Source: Acidobacteriota bacterium
Lineage (GTDB): Bacteria; Acidobacteriota; Vicinamibacteria; Fen-336
DNA: 53,587 nt
Assembly: GCA_003223555.1 (NCBI GenBank)
Contig: QHVM01000053.1
Span: 1-53,587 of the forward strand
Direction of reading: 5' to 3'
Shown here piece by piece: positions 8,334 through 17,639 of this stretch (positions are counted from its first letter, which is position 1; each line of letters opens with the position of its first letter). The position numbers and the translations under genes were made by a program. The notes beneath the pieces are model-generated. The model searched no databases and was not told where the DNA came from. It saw only the letters and a list, made by a program, of their open reading frames with translations.

Positions 8334-9353
8334 ATGAAGGCCCTCCTCGTCCGTCTGTCCGCCATCGGCGACGTCGTGCACACGCTGCCGGCGCTGGCGG
8401 CTCTCCATGATCACGGCTGGGAGACGGGCTGGGTCGTGGAGCCGCCGGCCCGGCCGCTGCTCGAGGCGAACCCCAGCCTCTCCCGGCTGTGGCCCGCTCC
8501 CGCGGCGCGCCTGTCGTCGTGGGGGGTGGCCCACCGCGTGCTGACCGGGGTGCGAGCCAAGGAGTACGACGTTGCCCTGGAGTTCCAGGGGCTGTGGAAG
8601 TCGGCCACGTGGGCGCGGCTGGCCGGAGCGGGACGCGTCGTCGGCCTGGCGCGGCGGTGGCGGCGCGAGCCCGGCTCGGCGGCCCTGCTCGGCGAGCGGG
8701 TCGAGCTGCCCGCCGGCGTCGTCCACGTGATCGACGAGAACCTCGCCCTGTTGCGCCCCCTCGGCATCGAGGCCGTCGGCCGGCGCGAGTTCCCGCTGCC
8801 GCCGGCGGTCATCGAAGGGCACGAGGTCGCGCGCGGCCTGGCCGCGCTCGGCCTGGAGAGCTTCGCCGTCCTGAACCCCGGGGGCGGTTGGGCCAGCAAG
8901 CTCTGGGCCCCCGAGCGCTTCGGGGCCGTCGCCCGAGGACTGCGCGATCGCGGCCTGCCGTGCGTCGTCACGTGGGGGCCGGGGGAGGAGCGACTGGCCG
9001 ACCGCGTCGTGCAGTCCTCGGCGGACGCGGCCCGGCGCGCCTTCCCGACCACGCTCCTGCACTACGTGGAGCTCGTCCGCCGGTCCCGGCTGGTCGTGGC
9101 CGCCGACACCGGCCCGTTGCATCTCGCCTGCGCCGTCGGCACGCCGGTGGTGGCGCTCTTCGGGCCGACCGATCCGGCGCGCAACGGGCCCTTCGCGCCC
9201 GGCGACGTCGTCGTGCGGCCGCCGTCCCTGGAGGCGGATGCGCCCACCGGTCGCTACCGCGTCGAGGGAGCGGTGATGGACGAGATCACGCCCGAGCAGG
9301 TGCTGGCCGCGGTCGACCGCCGCCTCGCCGGGGCCGCGGCCCGTGCCGTCTAG
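8334..9353 (+). CDS. waaC: ADP-heptose:LPS heptosyltransferase I
   Basis: 339 aa, ATG start. GT9 family enzyme that attaches the first heptose to Kdo of the inner core. The N-terminus LLVRLSAIGDVVHTLPAL is the family hallmark. NPGGGWASKLWAPERFG and ADTGPLHLACAVGTPVVALF (near residue 255) form the donor site. The LSAIGD version and absence of the Cys cluster seen in the waaF product favour WaaC over WaaF. It overlaps the following methyltransferase gene by 11 nt. Confidence 0.9.
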   Translation: MKALLVRLSAIGDVVHTLPALAALHDHGWETGWVVEPPARPLLEANPSLSRLWPAPAARLSSWGVAHRVLTGVRAKEYDVALEFQGLWKSATWARLAGAGRVVGLARRWRREPGSAALLGERVELPAGVVHVIDENLALLRPLGIEAVGRREFPLPPAVIEGHEVARGLAALGLESFAVLNPGGGWASKLWAPERFGAVARGLRDRGLPCVVTWGPGEERLADRVVQSSADAARRAFPTTLLHYVELVRRSRLVVAADTGPLHLACAVGTPVVALFGPTDPARNGPFAPGDVVVRPPSLEADAPTGRYRVEGAVMDEITPEQVLAAVDRRLAGAAARAV

Positions 9354-9870
9354 GCTCCGCGTCCCTTTCGGCTACGTCCTCGGCATCCTGGTCGTGGCCG
9401 TCGCCCGGCCGACGCCGGCGACGCTGCTCGCCGGAGGCCTGCTGGCCCTGTCCGGTGAGGCGCTCCGTCTCTGGTCCTCGGGGCACATCGACAAGACGCG
9501 GGCGCTCGCCACGGGGGGCCCCTATGCACACACGCGGAATCCCCTCTACCTGGGCAGCCTGCTCATGGGGGCCGGCGTCGCCGTGGCTGCGGCGAGCCCG
9601 TGGGCGGTCCTGGCGGTGGCCGCGTACTTCGCGGGCTTCTACCCTTCGGTCATGCGCGAGGAAGCCGCTTTCCTGCGCCAGCGCTTTCCCGACGAGTACG
9701 CGGCGTGGGCGGCGGCGGTGCCGCTCTTCCTGCCCCGCCCCACGCCGGCCGGCCCGCGCGCGACGACGTTCGACTGGGAGCGGGTCGGCCGCAACCGCGA
9801 ATGGCGCACCGCCGTGGCCATCCCGGCCTTCGGCATCATCCTGTGGGCGCGCGGCGCGCTGCTTCCCTAG
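9343..9870 (+). CDS. Isoprenylcysteine carboxylmethyltransferase/PEMT-like membrane methyltransferase
   Basis: 175 aa, GTG start inside the 3' end of waaC. Several hydrophobic segments and the conserved GGPYAHTRNPLYLGSLLMG block mark the ICMT/phospholipid methyltransferase superfamily; the downstream MREEAAFLRQRFPDEYAAW segment is also typical (E-x-x-L...F...Y). These integral membrane enzymes methylate small hydrophobic acceptors with SAM. The substrate is not known; its overlap with waaC suggests an envelope lipid, but that is inference. Confidence 0.75.
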   Translation: MPSRLRVPFGYVLGILVVAVARPTPATLLAGGLLALSGEALRLWSSGHIDKTRALATGGPYAHTRNPLYLGSLLMGAGVAVAAASPWAVLAVAAYFAGFYPSVMREEAAFLRQRFPDEYAAWAAAVPLFLPRPTPAGPRATTFDWERVGRNREWRTAVAIPAFGIILWARGALLP

Positions 9871-9925
9871 CCCACCGCGGGCGCTTTCTGCTTGGGACGA
9901 AAACGTGGAGCGGGTATCATTCCGG

Positions 9926-10534
9926 ATGCGCTTTGTCTTCACACCGGTCCTGATCCTCACGATCGTGGCCTGTGGCGGAGGCTCGACGCCGACCGCGCCC
10001 GCCACTCCGCCGCCCACCGCCGCCCCCGCGCCGACGCCCAGCGTCAACCCGTTCGCGGCGGCCTGCGGAGTGCCGCTGCCCGCGTTCGCCGACTCCTACG
10101 GCTTCGGGGTCAAGGTACAGCTCGAGCCCACGCCGGGGAAGAAGGTGTTGAACGCCAGTCCCCTGGTCAAGAATGCCGATTACTGCAGCGCGGCCGGCTT
10201 CGGGAGCCGCGCGATCTGCAACACCCGGTCCGAGGACAGCCCGCAGCGGGTCGCCTGCGACAACTACCTGTCGGGGATGTCCGACCAGGGGATGCCCGGG
10301 CCCAACTGGTTCCAGGACGTCGACGACCGCGGCACGCTGGTGAAGTGCGGCGCGCCGAACACGACCTGCGAGCTGAAGCCCGAGAACGCGTACCTGCTCG
10401 ACGTCTACGCCCCCGGCAGCTACGTCGCATGCGGCGGGAAAGGCTCGCCCGGCACGTGCGGAGTCTGCGTCCTGGCCCCGTCGACGTGGGGGGTGATCCA
10501 CCGGAACCCCTCCGGGTTGTGCGGTCTCAGCTAG
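9926..10534 (+). CDS. Cys-rich lipoprotein of unknown function
   Basis: 202 aa from ATG 9926. A short signal peptide ends in the lipobox IVAC with lipidated Cys16. A Pro/Ala/Thr-rich linker follows (residues ~20-40), then a globular domain with about ten Cys residues (e.g. NADYCSAAGFGSRAICNTR and KCGAPNTTC), suggesting disulfides in the periplasm or at the surface. An alternative start is GTG 9906. No family recognised. The Tat-exported hydrolase gene begins 26 nt downstream and may be co-transcribed. Confidence 0.75.
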   Translation: MRFVFTPVLILTIVACGGGSTPTAPATPPPTAAPAPTPSVNPFAAACGVPLPAFADSYGFGVKVQLEPTPGKKVLNASPLVKNADYCSAAGFGSRAICNTRSEDSPQRVACDNYLSGMSDQGMPGPNWFQDVDDRGTLVKCGAPNTTCELKPENAYLLDVYAPGSYVACGGKGSPGTCGVCVLAPSTWGVIHRNPSGLCGLS

Positions 10535-10560
10535 ACCGGGTCATCACGAAGGAGCCTCCA

Positions 10561-11688
10561 ATGGTCCAGCGATTGAGCCGGCGCGAGTTCGTCAAGGCGG
10601 GCGCGGCGGCGGGAGTGGTGGCGGCGGGCGCGCCCCCGGCCTTCGGCCAGGGTCCGACGCTGCTCGTGCCCGGCGCGGTGAAGGCGATCGTGATCGCCTC
10701 CGCCAACGGCAACAAGTACAAGAACGGCGGCCCGCGCACGGCCGTCGAGGAGGCCTTCGCGCGCATCACGCGCGGCGACGACGTGCTCGACGCCGTGATC
10801 GCGGGTGTCAACATCGTGGAGCTGGACCCCGAGGACGACAGCGTGGGCTACGGCGGGCTGCCCAACGCCGAGGGGGTGGTCCAGCTCGACTCGTGCTGCA
10901 TGCACGGGCCGAAGAAGCGGGCGGGCGGCGTCGCCGCCCTGGAGGGCGTACGCACGCCGTCGCTCGTCGCGAAGGCGGTGGCGGAGCAGACCGACCACCA
11001 CCTGCTGGTGGGCAGGGGGGCCCAGGACTTCGCGCGAGCGATGGGCTTCAGGATCGAGGACGACCTCAACACGGAGAACTCGCGCCGGAAATGGCTGGAA
11101 TGGAAGCGGAGGATCGACCCCAAGCACTACCTCGATCCCGCCACGCGCTCCGAGGCCGCCGAGCGCGCACGGCGGGAGATGGTCGCCGAAGGCCTGCTCG
11201 ACCCCGACCGCGTCTATGGGACGATCAACTGCGACGGCATCAACGCCCGGGGCGACATGTGCGGGGTGACCACCACCAGCGGCTTGTCGTGGAAGATCCC
11301 CGGCCGGGTCGGCGACTCGCCCATCCTGGGCGCGGGACTCTACGTCGACGGCGACGTGGGCGCGGCGGGGTCCACCGGGCGAGGGGAGGCCAATCTCTTC
11401 AACCTCTCGTCGTTCCTCATCGTCGAGAACCTGCGCCGGGGCATGCACCCGAAGGACGCCGGGATGGACGCGCTGAAGCGCGTGGCGGCGAACACGGTCG
11501 AGAAGCGCCTCCTCAACGACAAGGCGCATCCGATGTTCGATCTCAAGTTCTACGTCCTCGACCGGCAGGGCCGTCACGCCGGCGTCTCTCTCCACGGCGG
11601 GAAGGCCAAGAGCTACGCCGTGTGCACCGAGGACGGCCCCCGGACGCTGCCCTGCGACGCACTGTTCGACGAGCCCGACACCGAATGA
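10561..11688 (+). CDS. Tat-exported N4-(beta-N-acetylglucosaminyl)-L-asparaginase family Ntn hydrolase
   Basis: 375 aa, ATG preceded by AAGGAG (10549-10554). A twin-arginine signal (LSRREFVKAG, then an Ala-rich h-region to AFG) sends it to the periplasm. The family cleaves GlcNAc-Asn or isoaspartyl bonds and self-processes to alpha and beta chains. The expected nucleophile is Thr221 in YGTINCDGI, with GDMCGVTTTSGLSWKI and GRVGDSPILGAG downstream as in aspartylglucosaminidase. Many soil bacteria carry this Tat-exported form. It overlaps the PLP dehydratase gene by 4 nt (ATGA). Confidence 0.88.
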   Translation: MVQRLSRREFVKAGAAAGVVAAGAPPAFGQGPTLLVPGAVKAIVIASANGNKYKNGGPRTAVEEAFARITRGDDVLDAVIAGVNIVELDPEDDSVGYGGLPNAEGVVQLDSCCMHGPKKRAGGVAALEGVRTPSLVAKAVAEQTDHHLLVGRGAQDFARAMGFRIEDDLNTENSRRKWLEWKRRIDPKHYLDPATRSEAAERARREMVAEGLLDPDRVYGTINCDGINARGDMCGVTTTSGLSWKIPGRVGDSPILGAGLYVDGDVGAAGSTGRGEANLFNLSSFLIVENLRRGMHPKDAGMDALKRVAANTVEKRLLNDKAHPMFDLKFYVLDRQGRHAGVSLHGGKAKSYAVCTEDGPRTLPCDALFDEPDTE

Positions 11689-12662
11689 GCCTCGACCTGC
11701 CCGCCATCCGCGCCGCCCGGGCGCGGCTGGGCGACCTCGTCGTGACGACGCCCGTGCGGCGATGGGAGGACGAGGCGCTCGAGCGGGACGTCGGACCCGG
11801 GACCGAGGTCTTCCTGAAGGAGGAGCTGTTCCAGCGCACCGGCACATTCAAGCCCCGCGGAGCGCTGACGGTCATGCTGGACCTGACGAGCGAGGCGCTG
11901 GCCCGGGGCGTCACCGCGGTGAGCGCCGGTAACCACGCGATCGCCGTGGCCTACGCCGCCCGGGTGCTGGGGACGACGGCCAAGGTGGCGATGCCGCGGA
12001 CGGCGAACCCGTTCCGCGTCGACCGCTGCCGGCAGCTCGGCGCGGAGGTGGACCTCGTCCAGGACGTCCACCGCGCGTTCGCGCGGGTCAAGGAGATCGA
12101 AGAGCAGGAGGGGCGGACCTTCGTCCATCCCTTCGAGGGGCCCCGCACCGCGCTCGGCACGGCGACCCTGGGACTGGAGCTGGTCGAGCAGCTCCCGGAG
12201 CTGGACGCGGTGGTGGTGCCCGTCGGCGGGGGCGGCCTCTGCGCAGGGGTGGCGGCGGCGGTGAAGCTGGCCCGGCCGTCGTGCCGGGTGTACGGCGTGG
12301 AGCCGGAGGGCGCGGATACCATGCGGCGCAGCTTCGCGGCCGGCTCGCCCCAGGCCATCGACGCGGTGCGGACGATCGCCGACAGCCTCGGCGCGCCCCA
12401 CGCCGCGCCGTACAGCTTCGCGCTGTGCCGGCGCTACGTCGACGAGCTGGCCGTGGTGAGCGACGACGAGCTGCGCCGGGCGATGCGGCGGTTGTTCACC
12501 TCCGCGAAGCTCGCCGTCGAGCCGGCGGGCGCGGCGGCGACCGCGGCCCTCACCGGCCCTCTGCTCGACAGGCTCCGGGGGAAGCGGGTCGGACTGATCG
12601 TCTGCGGGGCCAACATCGATCCCGCGACCTTCTCCGCCCACCTGGCGGCCGCGCCGGCCTAA
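11685..12662 (+). CDS. PLP-dependent threonine/serine dehydratase-like enzyme
   Basis: 325 aa, ATG overlapping the previous TGA. Fold-type II PLP enzyme: the Schiff-base lysine is Lys56 in RTGTFKPRGA, and the phosphate-binding Gly loop is VPVGGGGLCAGV near residues 178-189. Ser/Thr dehydratases deaminate hydroxy amino acids to keto acids. There is no C-terminal ACT domain, so it is of the short catabolic type or a related racemase/ammonia-lyase. The upstream Asn-releasing hydrolase suggests amino-acid salvage, but that link is inference. It converges with doxX, with 3 nt between stops. Confidence 0.85.
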   Translation: MSLDLPAIRAARARLGDLVVTTPVRRWEDEALERDVGPGTEVFLKEELFQRTGTFKPRGALTVMLDLTSEALARGVTAVSAGNHAIAVAYAARVLGTTAKVAMPRTANPFRVDRCRQLGAEVDLVQDVHRAFARVKEIEEQEGRTFVHPFEGPRTALGTATLGLELVEQLPELDAVVVPVGGGGLCAGVAAAVKLARPSCRVYGVEPEGADTMRRSFAAGSPQAIDAVRTIADSLGAPHAAPYSFALCRRYVDELAVVSDDELRRAMRRLFTSAKLAVEPAGAAATAALTGPLLDRLRGKRVGLIVCGANIDPATFSAHLAAAPA

Positions 12663-12665
12663 ACT

Positions 12666-13127
12666 TTACGCGCGGGGCACGGCCTCTCGCGCGGTGAGCG
12701 CGCGGTCGATGGAGGACCGGCCGCCCCCTTTGATCACGAGGGCGAGGGCGATGGCCATGGCCAGCAGGTGGTACTCGTAGCCCTCTCCCTTCTGGTTGCC
12801 GAACCAGTTCATGAAGAAGCCGACCGCCAGGTGGACCTTGAGCACGGCTACCGCCATCACGACCGCGATGCCCAGGGCGGCGACCCGGGTGAGCAGCCCC
12901 ACCACGAGGCCGAGGGAACCCAGGAACTGCGCCATGATGGCCAGAAAGGCGAAGACCGCCGGGATGTGCATGCTCTGGGTGAAGAACTGCATGGTCGCGG
13001 TGAATCCGTTGCCCCCGAACCAGCCCAGGGCCAGTTGGGCCCCGTGGGCGAAGAAGACGATGCCGGTGACCACGCGGAGGACCAGGCTCGCGGTGTCGTC
13101 GTCGGTGGCGATCAGCTTGCGGAACAT
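12666..13127 (-). CDS. DoxX family membrane protein
   Basis: 153 aa, ATG at 13127 with AAAGGAG upstream. Four hydrophobic segments; the N-terminal LVLRVVTGIVFFAHGAQ and the GLLTRVAALGIAVVMAVAV segment are typical of DoxX/DoxD-like proteins, which work with quinones or in redox stress responses. It is transcribed divergently from a FAD-dependent oxidoreductase gene across an 87-bp spacer (13128-13214), so shared regulation is plausible. The precise function is unknown. Confidence 0.85.
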   Translation of the reverse strand: MFRKLIATDDDTASLVLRVVTGIVFFAHGAQLALGWFGGNGFTATMQFFTQSMHIPAVFAFLAIMAQFLGSLGLVVGLLTRVAALGIAVVMAVAVLKVHLAVGFFMNWFGNQKGEGYEYHLLAMAIALALVIKGGGRSSIDRALTAREAVPRA

Positions 13128-13214
13128 GGCGTCCGCTCCTTTCTGTCTCTTTCCGCGGAATAGAATCGCACACGACCTGCGTTCTCGTCTGGAGGGAGCC
13201 GCGTTTCGCCCGCC

Positions 13215-14534
13215 ATGCACTACCTGATCGTCGGCAACGGCGTGGGCGGCATGGAGGCCGCCCTCGGCCTCCGCCGCCGCGACGGCGGCGCCCGCATCAC
13301 GATCGTCGCCGACGAGCACGACCACTTCTACTCCCGGCCGGCCCTCATGTACGTCTTCGCCGGCCAGACGAGCCTGCGCGACACCGAGCCCTACGACCGG
13401 GCGCTCTACGAACGGCTCCGCTTCGAGCGCGTCCGCGGGCGCGTGGCGGCGCTCGACGCCGCCGGGAAGTCCGTCCGCCTGGATGAGGGGCGCACGATCG
13501 GCTACGACCGCTTGCTCCTCGCGGTCGGCTCGACCGGCCGGCCCGCGCCCTGGCCGGGGGCGGCGGGACCGGGCCTCCACTACTTCGTCACGCTGCGCGA
13601 CCTCGAAGGACTGGACCGCGACGCGCGTCCGGGCCGGCACGCCGTGGTGGTGGGGGGCGGTCTCATCGGCGTCGAGGTCGCCGAGATCCTCCGCCATCGG
13701 GGCCTGAAGGTCACGTTCGTGATCCGGGAGAACTGGTACTTCCCCCTCGCCCTCGACGAGCGGGAAGCGGCGATGGTGGCCGAGCATCTCGGCCGCCACG
13801 GAGTCGACGTCCGTCTGGGCGTCAACGTGCAGGAGGTGCGGCGGGGCGAGGACGGGTCGCTCCGCGGCGTGCGCCTCTCGCCGGCGGCCCGCGCGGCGCC
13901 TCCGACCGGAGCGGCGGAGGTTCCCTGCGACCTCCTGGTGTCGGCGATCGGTGTCGTCCCCAATACCGCTTTCCTCGCCGGCAGCGGCCTCGCGCTCTCG
14001 AAGGGCGGGGCGATCGAGGTCGACGAGAGATTGCGCGCGGGCGGCCCGGAAGTGTGGGCGGCGGGCGACTGCGCCAACGTGACCTGGGCCGACGGCTCGC
14101 GCCGCCCCGAGCAGCTCTGGTACACCGCGCGCGACCAGGGCCGGGTGGCGGCCGCCTCCATGCTCGGCGATCCGGCGACCTACATCCGCGGAGCCTGGTA
14201 CAACTCGGCCAAGTTCTTCGACCTCGAGTACACGACCGCCGGGTGGGTCCCGGTCCGCCTGGACTGGGACAACACGCCGCTCGATCCCGGGCCTGACCTG
14301 CGCGAGTGGTTCCAGCGCGCACCGACAGGGTTCGACAGCCAGCGCGTCGTGGGCCGGGGTGACCGCGTGGTCGGCTTCAACATGGTCGGGCGCCGCTGGA
14401 ACCACGAGGTGCTCCTCGACTGGATCGCCGCCCGGCGGACGCTGGAGTTCGTGCTCGATCATCTGGCCGAAGCCCAGTTCGACGAGGAGCTGAGCCCGCG
14501 CTGGCGCCGCCAGGGCCCGGCGGCGCTCACCTGA
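13215..14534 (+). CDS. FAD/NAD(P)-dependent pyridine nucleotide-disulfide oxidoreductase
   Basis: 439 aa, ATG start. The N-terminal FAD-binding motif GNGVGGMEAALGLRRRD (residues 7-23), the NAD(P)-binding motif VVVGGGLIGVEVAEILRHRG (~145-164) and the ATG-like VWAAGDCANV motif near 280 match the NirB/rubredoxin-reductase group. No redox-active Cys pair is seen where glutathione reductases have one. The C-terminal ~120 residues are a distinct domain. GAGGAGG precedes the 4Fe-4S protein gene 10 nt downstream, so the two probably pass electrons to each other; the acceptor is unknown. Confidence 0.87.
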   Translation: MHYLIVGNGVGGMEAALGLRRRDGGARITIVADEHDHFYSRPALMYVFAGQTSLRDTEPYDRALYERLRFERVRGRVAALDAAGKSVRLDEGRTIGYDRLLLAVGSTGRPAPWPGAAGPGLHYFVTLRDLEGLDRDARPGRHAVVVGGGLIGVEVAEILRHRGLKVTFVIRENWYFPLALDEREAAMVAEHLGRHGVDVRLGVNVQEVRRGEDGSLRGVRLSPAARAAPPTGAAEVPCDLLVSAIGVVPNTAFLAGSGLALSKGGAIEVDERLRAGGPEVWAAGDCANVTWADGSRRPEQLWYTARDQGRVAAASMLGDPATYIRGAWYNSAKFFDLEYTTAGWVPVRLDWDNTPLDPGPDLREWFQRAPTGFDSQRVVGRGDRVVGFNMVGRRWNHEVLLDWIAARRTLEFVLDHLAEAQFDEELSPRWRRQGPAALT

Positions 14535-14544
14535 GGAGGACCGC

Positions 14545-15615
14545 ATGCAGGCGGGATTGATGGACACCTACCACCGTCCGCTGCGGAGCCGGAAGGCCGT
14601 GGCGTGGGTGCTGTGCGCCGCGCTGGTCGCCTTCTACCTGCTCGTCTACTACACGGACGTCCTCGAAGGCCCGGCTCGCCGCCTGCGGCTCTCAGGCAAG
14701 TGGACGCTCTACAGCGTCCTGTACACGCTGGCCATGGTGGTGGGCGGCGCCTTCTTCCTCCGCCGCCACGGCAACAGCCCCTATCAGCGCGTCCGCACGG
14801 TCACGGTGGTGTCGGTGCAGGTCGTGCTGGCCTTCGCCCTCCCGCTCGTCATGAAGGTGCTCGGGCATCAAGAGTACTACTTCAGCTATTTCTGGCCCCT
14901 CAAGATCGAGTACTTCTATCCCTCGGTCATCCTGCACCAGCCGTTCCTGATCGTGCTCTACAGCTTCCTCGGCTCGCTGGTGGCGTTCCCGCTCCTCGGC
15001 TACTTCCTGGGCAAGCGCTTCTACTGCTCCTGGATCTGCGGCTGCGGGGGGCTCGCCAACACGGCCGGCGACTCCTTCCGGCACCTCTCCGACAAGTCGA
15101 CCGGGGCCTGGCGCTTCGAGAAGGTGTCGGTCTACACCGTGCTCGCCGCGGCGGTGATCACGACCGTCATCGTCGGCCTCAACTGGGCGGTGGGGAAGGA
15201 CCACCCGGCCTTCTCGGCCTTCGGCTTCGGCGTCCAGCGCTGGTACGGCCTCGTGGTGGGCGGCTTCTTCTCCGGCGTGCTGGGCGTCGGCCTCTATCCG
15301 CTCATGGGCACGCGGGTGTGGTGCCGGTTCGCCTGCCCGATGGCGGCCGTGCTGGGCCTCCTGCAGAAGTTCGGGCGCTTCCGCATCACGGTCAAGAAGG
15401 ACATGTGCATCGCCTGCGGCAACTGCTCGACCTACTGCGAGATGGGCATCGACGTTCGGGCGTATGCCATGGCCAACGAGGACGTCAAGCGCGCCGCCTG
15501 CGTCGGCTGCGGCATGTGCGCCCACGTCTGCCCGCGGGGGGTGCTGAAGCTCGAGTCGAGGCCGGTCCGCTTCAAGGGCGGCGAGCCGATCCGGGTGTAC
15601 GCCGTCGACCTGTAG
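14545..15615 (+). CDS. NapH/NosR-like 4Fe-4S membrane electron-transfer protein
   Basis: 356 aa, ATG with a strong GAGGAGG ribosome-binding site. About six transmembrane segments, with cytoplasmic Cys motifs CSWICGCGG and CRFACPM of the NapH/RdxA type, followed by two ferredoxin clusters near the C-terminus: CIACGNCSTYC (from ~residue 289) and CVGCGMCAHVC (from ~319). Such proteins move electrons between quinol and a soluble redox partner. The adjacent FAD oxidoreductase is the likely partner. No nap or nos genes are nearby, so this is not assigned to nitrate or N2O reduction. Confidence 0.87.
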   Translation: MQAGLMDTYHRPLRSRKAVAWVLCAALVAFYLLVYYTDVLEGPARRLRLSGKWTLYSVLYTLAMVVGGAFFLRRHGNSPYQRVRTVTVVSVQVVLAFALPLVMKVLGHQEYYFSYFWPLKIEYFYPSVILHQPFLIVLYSFLGSLVAFPLLGYFLGKRFYCSWICGCGGLANTAGDSFRHLSDKSTGAWRFEKVSVYTVLAAAVITTVIVGLNWAVGKDHPAFSAFGFGVQRWYGLVVGGFFSGVLGVGLYPLMGTRVWCRFACPMAAVLGLLQKFGRFRITVKKDMCIACGNCSTYCEMGIDVRAYAMANEDVKRAACVGCGMCAHVCPRGVLKLESRPVRFKGGEPIRVYAVDL

Positions 15616-15639
15616 GCGGCCGGCGATCAGCCGGCGGCG

Positions 15640-17511
15640 TCACGATCGAGGGTCGGCCCCGATCTCGTCCACTTCTTCCCGGGCGTCGACCTCGTAGCGG
15701 ATGAACTGGAGCCGCGAGGACAGCTCGGGGACGTCGAGGTCCCGGGCGGCGCCCCGGGTCAGGTCGAGGCGAAGCTGCTTCAGCTGCTGCTCGGCCACGT
15801 CGCGGCGCACACGCAGGCGCTCGAGCACGCGCGCCGCCTTCGCGATGGCCTCCTCGCGTCCCTGCAGGACCTCGATCTGGCGCTCGAAGAGGCGCCGGTC
15901 CTGCGCGAGGTCGGCCCGCTGCAGCCGGGCGCGGGCTTCGGCGACCGCGGCGGCCAGGGCGGCGCGCTCGCGGTCGGAGATCTGCTCTTCCAGGTCCGCC
16001 TGCCGCGCCGCCAGCTCCGCGGTGAGCTTGAGGATGCCGTCCACCTCGGCGAGCAGGCCGGGCGCGCCGCTCCCCCCTCGCTGCTTGATCAACGCGCGCA
16101 CGCGGGCGGCCTCCTGGGCGGCGGTCGAAGCAGCTCCGGCCGCGCTCGGCTGCGGCTCGAGCTGTCGCGCCGGCGGCGGCCCTGGCGCCGCGCCGACCGC
16201 AGCGGCGCGACGCCGTCGCAGGAGCGTCCAGGCCGCCGGTGCCACGCTGAGGGTCTGCATCGCCAGCACCGCGCCCCAGATCGCGAGCCAGAACGGGAGG
16301 TGCCCCTGGATCGCGTACATCGCCACGGCGGTGATGATGAAGCCCGAGAAGTGTCCCGCCACCCCGCGCAGCAGGCGAACGCGCGCCGCGTCGCGCGGGT
16401 CGCCCGAGATGGGGACCTCGCGGCGGTAGATGCGGCTCTCGAACAGGGGCCGCCACCGCTCCTCGTCGCCTTGCCGCACCAGCTCCACGCCGGTCAGCTT
16501 TCCGCGCCGGATGAGGGCGACCAGCTCCGTCTCGTCATAGCTGCGCACGTGAGGGCCCGTCTGCACGTGGTATATCCCCGCCGCGGACGAGGGTGACGCG
16601 GGGGGAAGGACCTCGACCGATACCGCTTCGGTCACCGGCCCCGATCGGGCGCGCCCGGCGAGCGCGGCCAGCTCGGACGCCACTTCCTGGGTCTTCGCGA
16701 AGCGGCGCTCGGGATCCTTCTGGAGGCAGCGCGTGACCAGCGCCTCCAGGGCGGCCGGGACGTCCCGGCGCAGGCGGCCCAGCGGCTCCGGGTCCCGCTC
16801 GATCACCGCCGCGATCACCTGGGCCGGCGTGTCGCGGCGGAACGCTGGACGGCCCGTGGCCATCTCGTGGAGGATGAGGCCGAGGGAGAACTGGTCCGTC
16901 CGGTGGTCCACGGTGCGTCCGCTCGCCTGTTCGGGTGACATGTACTCGAGCGTGCCCATCAGGGTTCCGGCCTGCGTGCCGTGCCGCGACAGCGTCTCGC
17001 GGACGTCGATGTCCTTGAACGGAGCGGCGACGATCTTGGCCAGGCCGAAGTCGAGGATCTTCAGGACCCCGTCGGCCGTGACCATGAGGTTCTCCGGCTT
17101 CAGGTCGCGATGGACGATGCCGGCCAGATGCGCCTTCGCCAGGCCGTCGGCGAGCTGCGCGCCGAGGTCGAGCAGCTCGCGGACGGGGAGGGGGCCGGAC
17201 CGGAGGCGGCGTCGCAGCGTCTCGCCCTCCACCAGCTCCATCACGACGTAGTGCGTCCCCCCCGAGCCGGCGGTCTCGCCGACGTCGTAGATGTGCACGA
17301 TGTTCGGATGGTTGAGGGCCGAAGCCGTCCGCGCCTCGCGGTCGAGCCGATGCAGCAGCTCGGGATCGGCGCCGGAGCGGATCACCTTGATCGCCACCGT
17401 CCGGCCCAGCCTCGTGTCGCGAGCGCGGTAGACCTCGCCCATGCCGCCGGCTCCCAGACGGTCGACCACCTCGTAGGAGCCGATGCGTGCTCCGGACGTG
17501 AAGGCGTCCAC
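15640..17511 (-). CDS. Serine/threonine protein kinase with GYF_2-like, two-TM and coiled-coil regions
   Basis: 623 aa, GTG start at 17511. Hanks-type kinase at residues ~10-275: Gly loop [10 protein letters not shown] (19-28), Lys42, HRDLKPEN (134-141), DFGLAK (154-159) and an APE-like SPEQASG. After it come a GYF_2-like segment ([20 protein letters not shown] to [11 protein letters not shown]), two hydrophobic segments near residues 385-425 ([26 protein letters not shown]) and a long Ala/Arg/Glu-rich coiled coil to the end. The arrangement implies membrane anchoring between kinase and coiled coil. Ligand and targets are unknown. Confidence 0.88.
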   Translation of the reverse strand: MDAFTSGARIGSYEVVDRLGAGGMGEVYRARDTRLGRTVAIKVIRSGADPELLHRLDREARTASALNHPNIVHIYDVGETAGSGGTHYVVMELVEGETLRRRLRSGPLPVRELLDLGAQLADGLAKAHLAGIVHRDLKPENLMVTADGVLKILDFGLAKIVAAPFKDIDVRETLSRHGTQAGTLMGTLEYMSPEQASGRTVDHRTDQFSLGLILHEMATGRPAFRRDTPAQVIAAVIERDPEPLGRLRRDVPAALEALVTRCLQKDPERRFAKTQEVASELAALAGRARSGPVTEAVSVEVLPPASPSSAAGIYHVQTGPHVRSYDETELVALIRRGKLTGVELVRQGDEERWRPLFESRIYRREVPISGDPRDAARVRLLRGVAGHFSGFIITAVAMYAIQGHLPFWLAIWGAVLAMQTLSVAPAAWTLLRRRRAAAVGAAPGPPPARQLEPQPSAAGAASTAAQEAARVRALIKQRGGSGAPGLLAEVDGILKLTAELAARQADLEEQISDRERAALAAAVAEARARLQRADLAQDRRLFERQIEVLQGREEAIAKAARVLERLRVRRDVAEQQLKQLRLDLTRGAARDLDVPELSSRLQFIRYEVDAREEVDEIGADPRS

Positions 17512-17639
17512 GATTGCTGCTCCGGTCCGCGGCCGTGCGCGAGGGCGCAGGACCGCACCGCGCGCAGCGTATCACGCCGGCGCGCATCGCGATTGGCATC
17601 GCCGCCCCCAGTAGGGCCCGCGCCCGACGCCGGAGCATC

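Noticed and set aside
12666-14567. Very long minus-strand open frame (over 600 codons) across the FAD oxidoreductase gene
   Set aside because: Only its last 153 codons (DoxX) look like protein. The rest is the GC-rich shadow of the plus-strand oxidoreductase.
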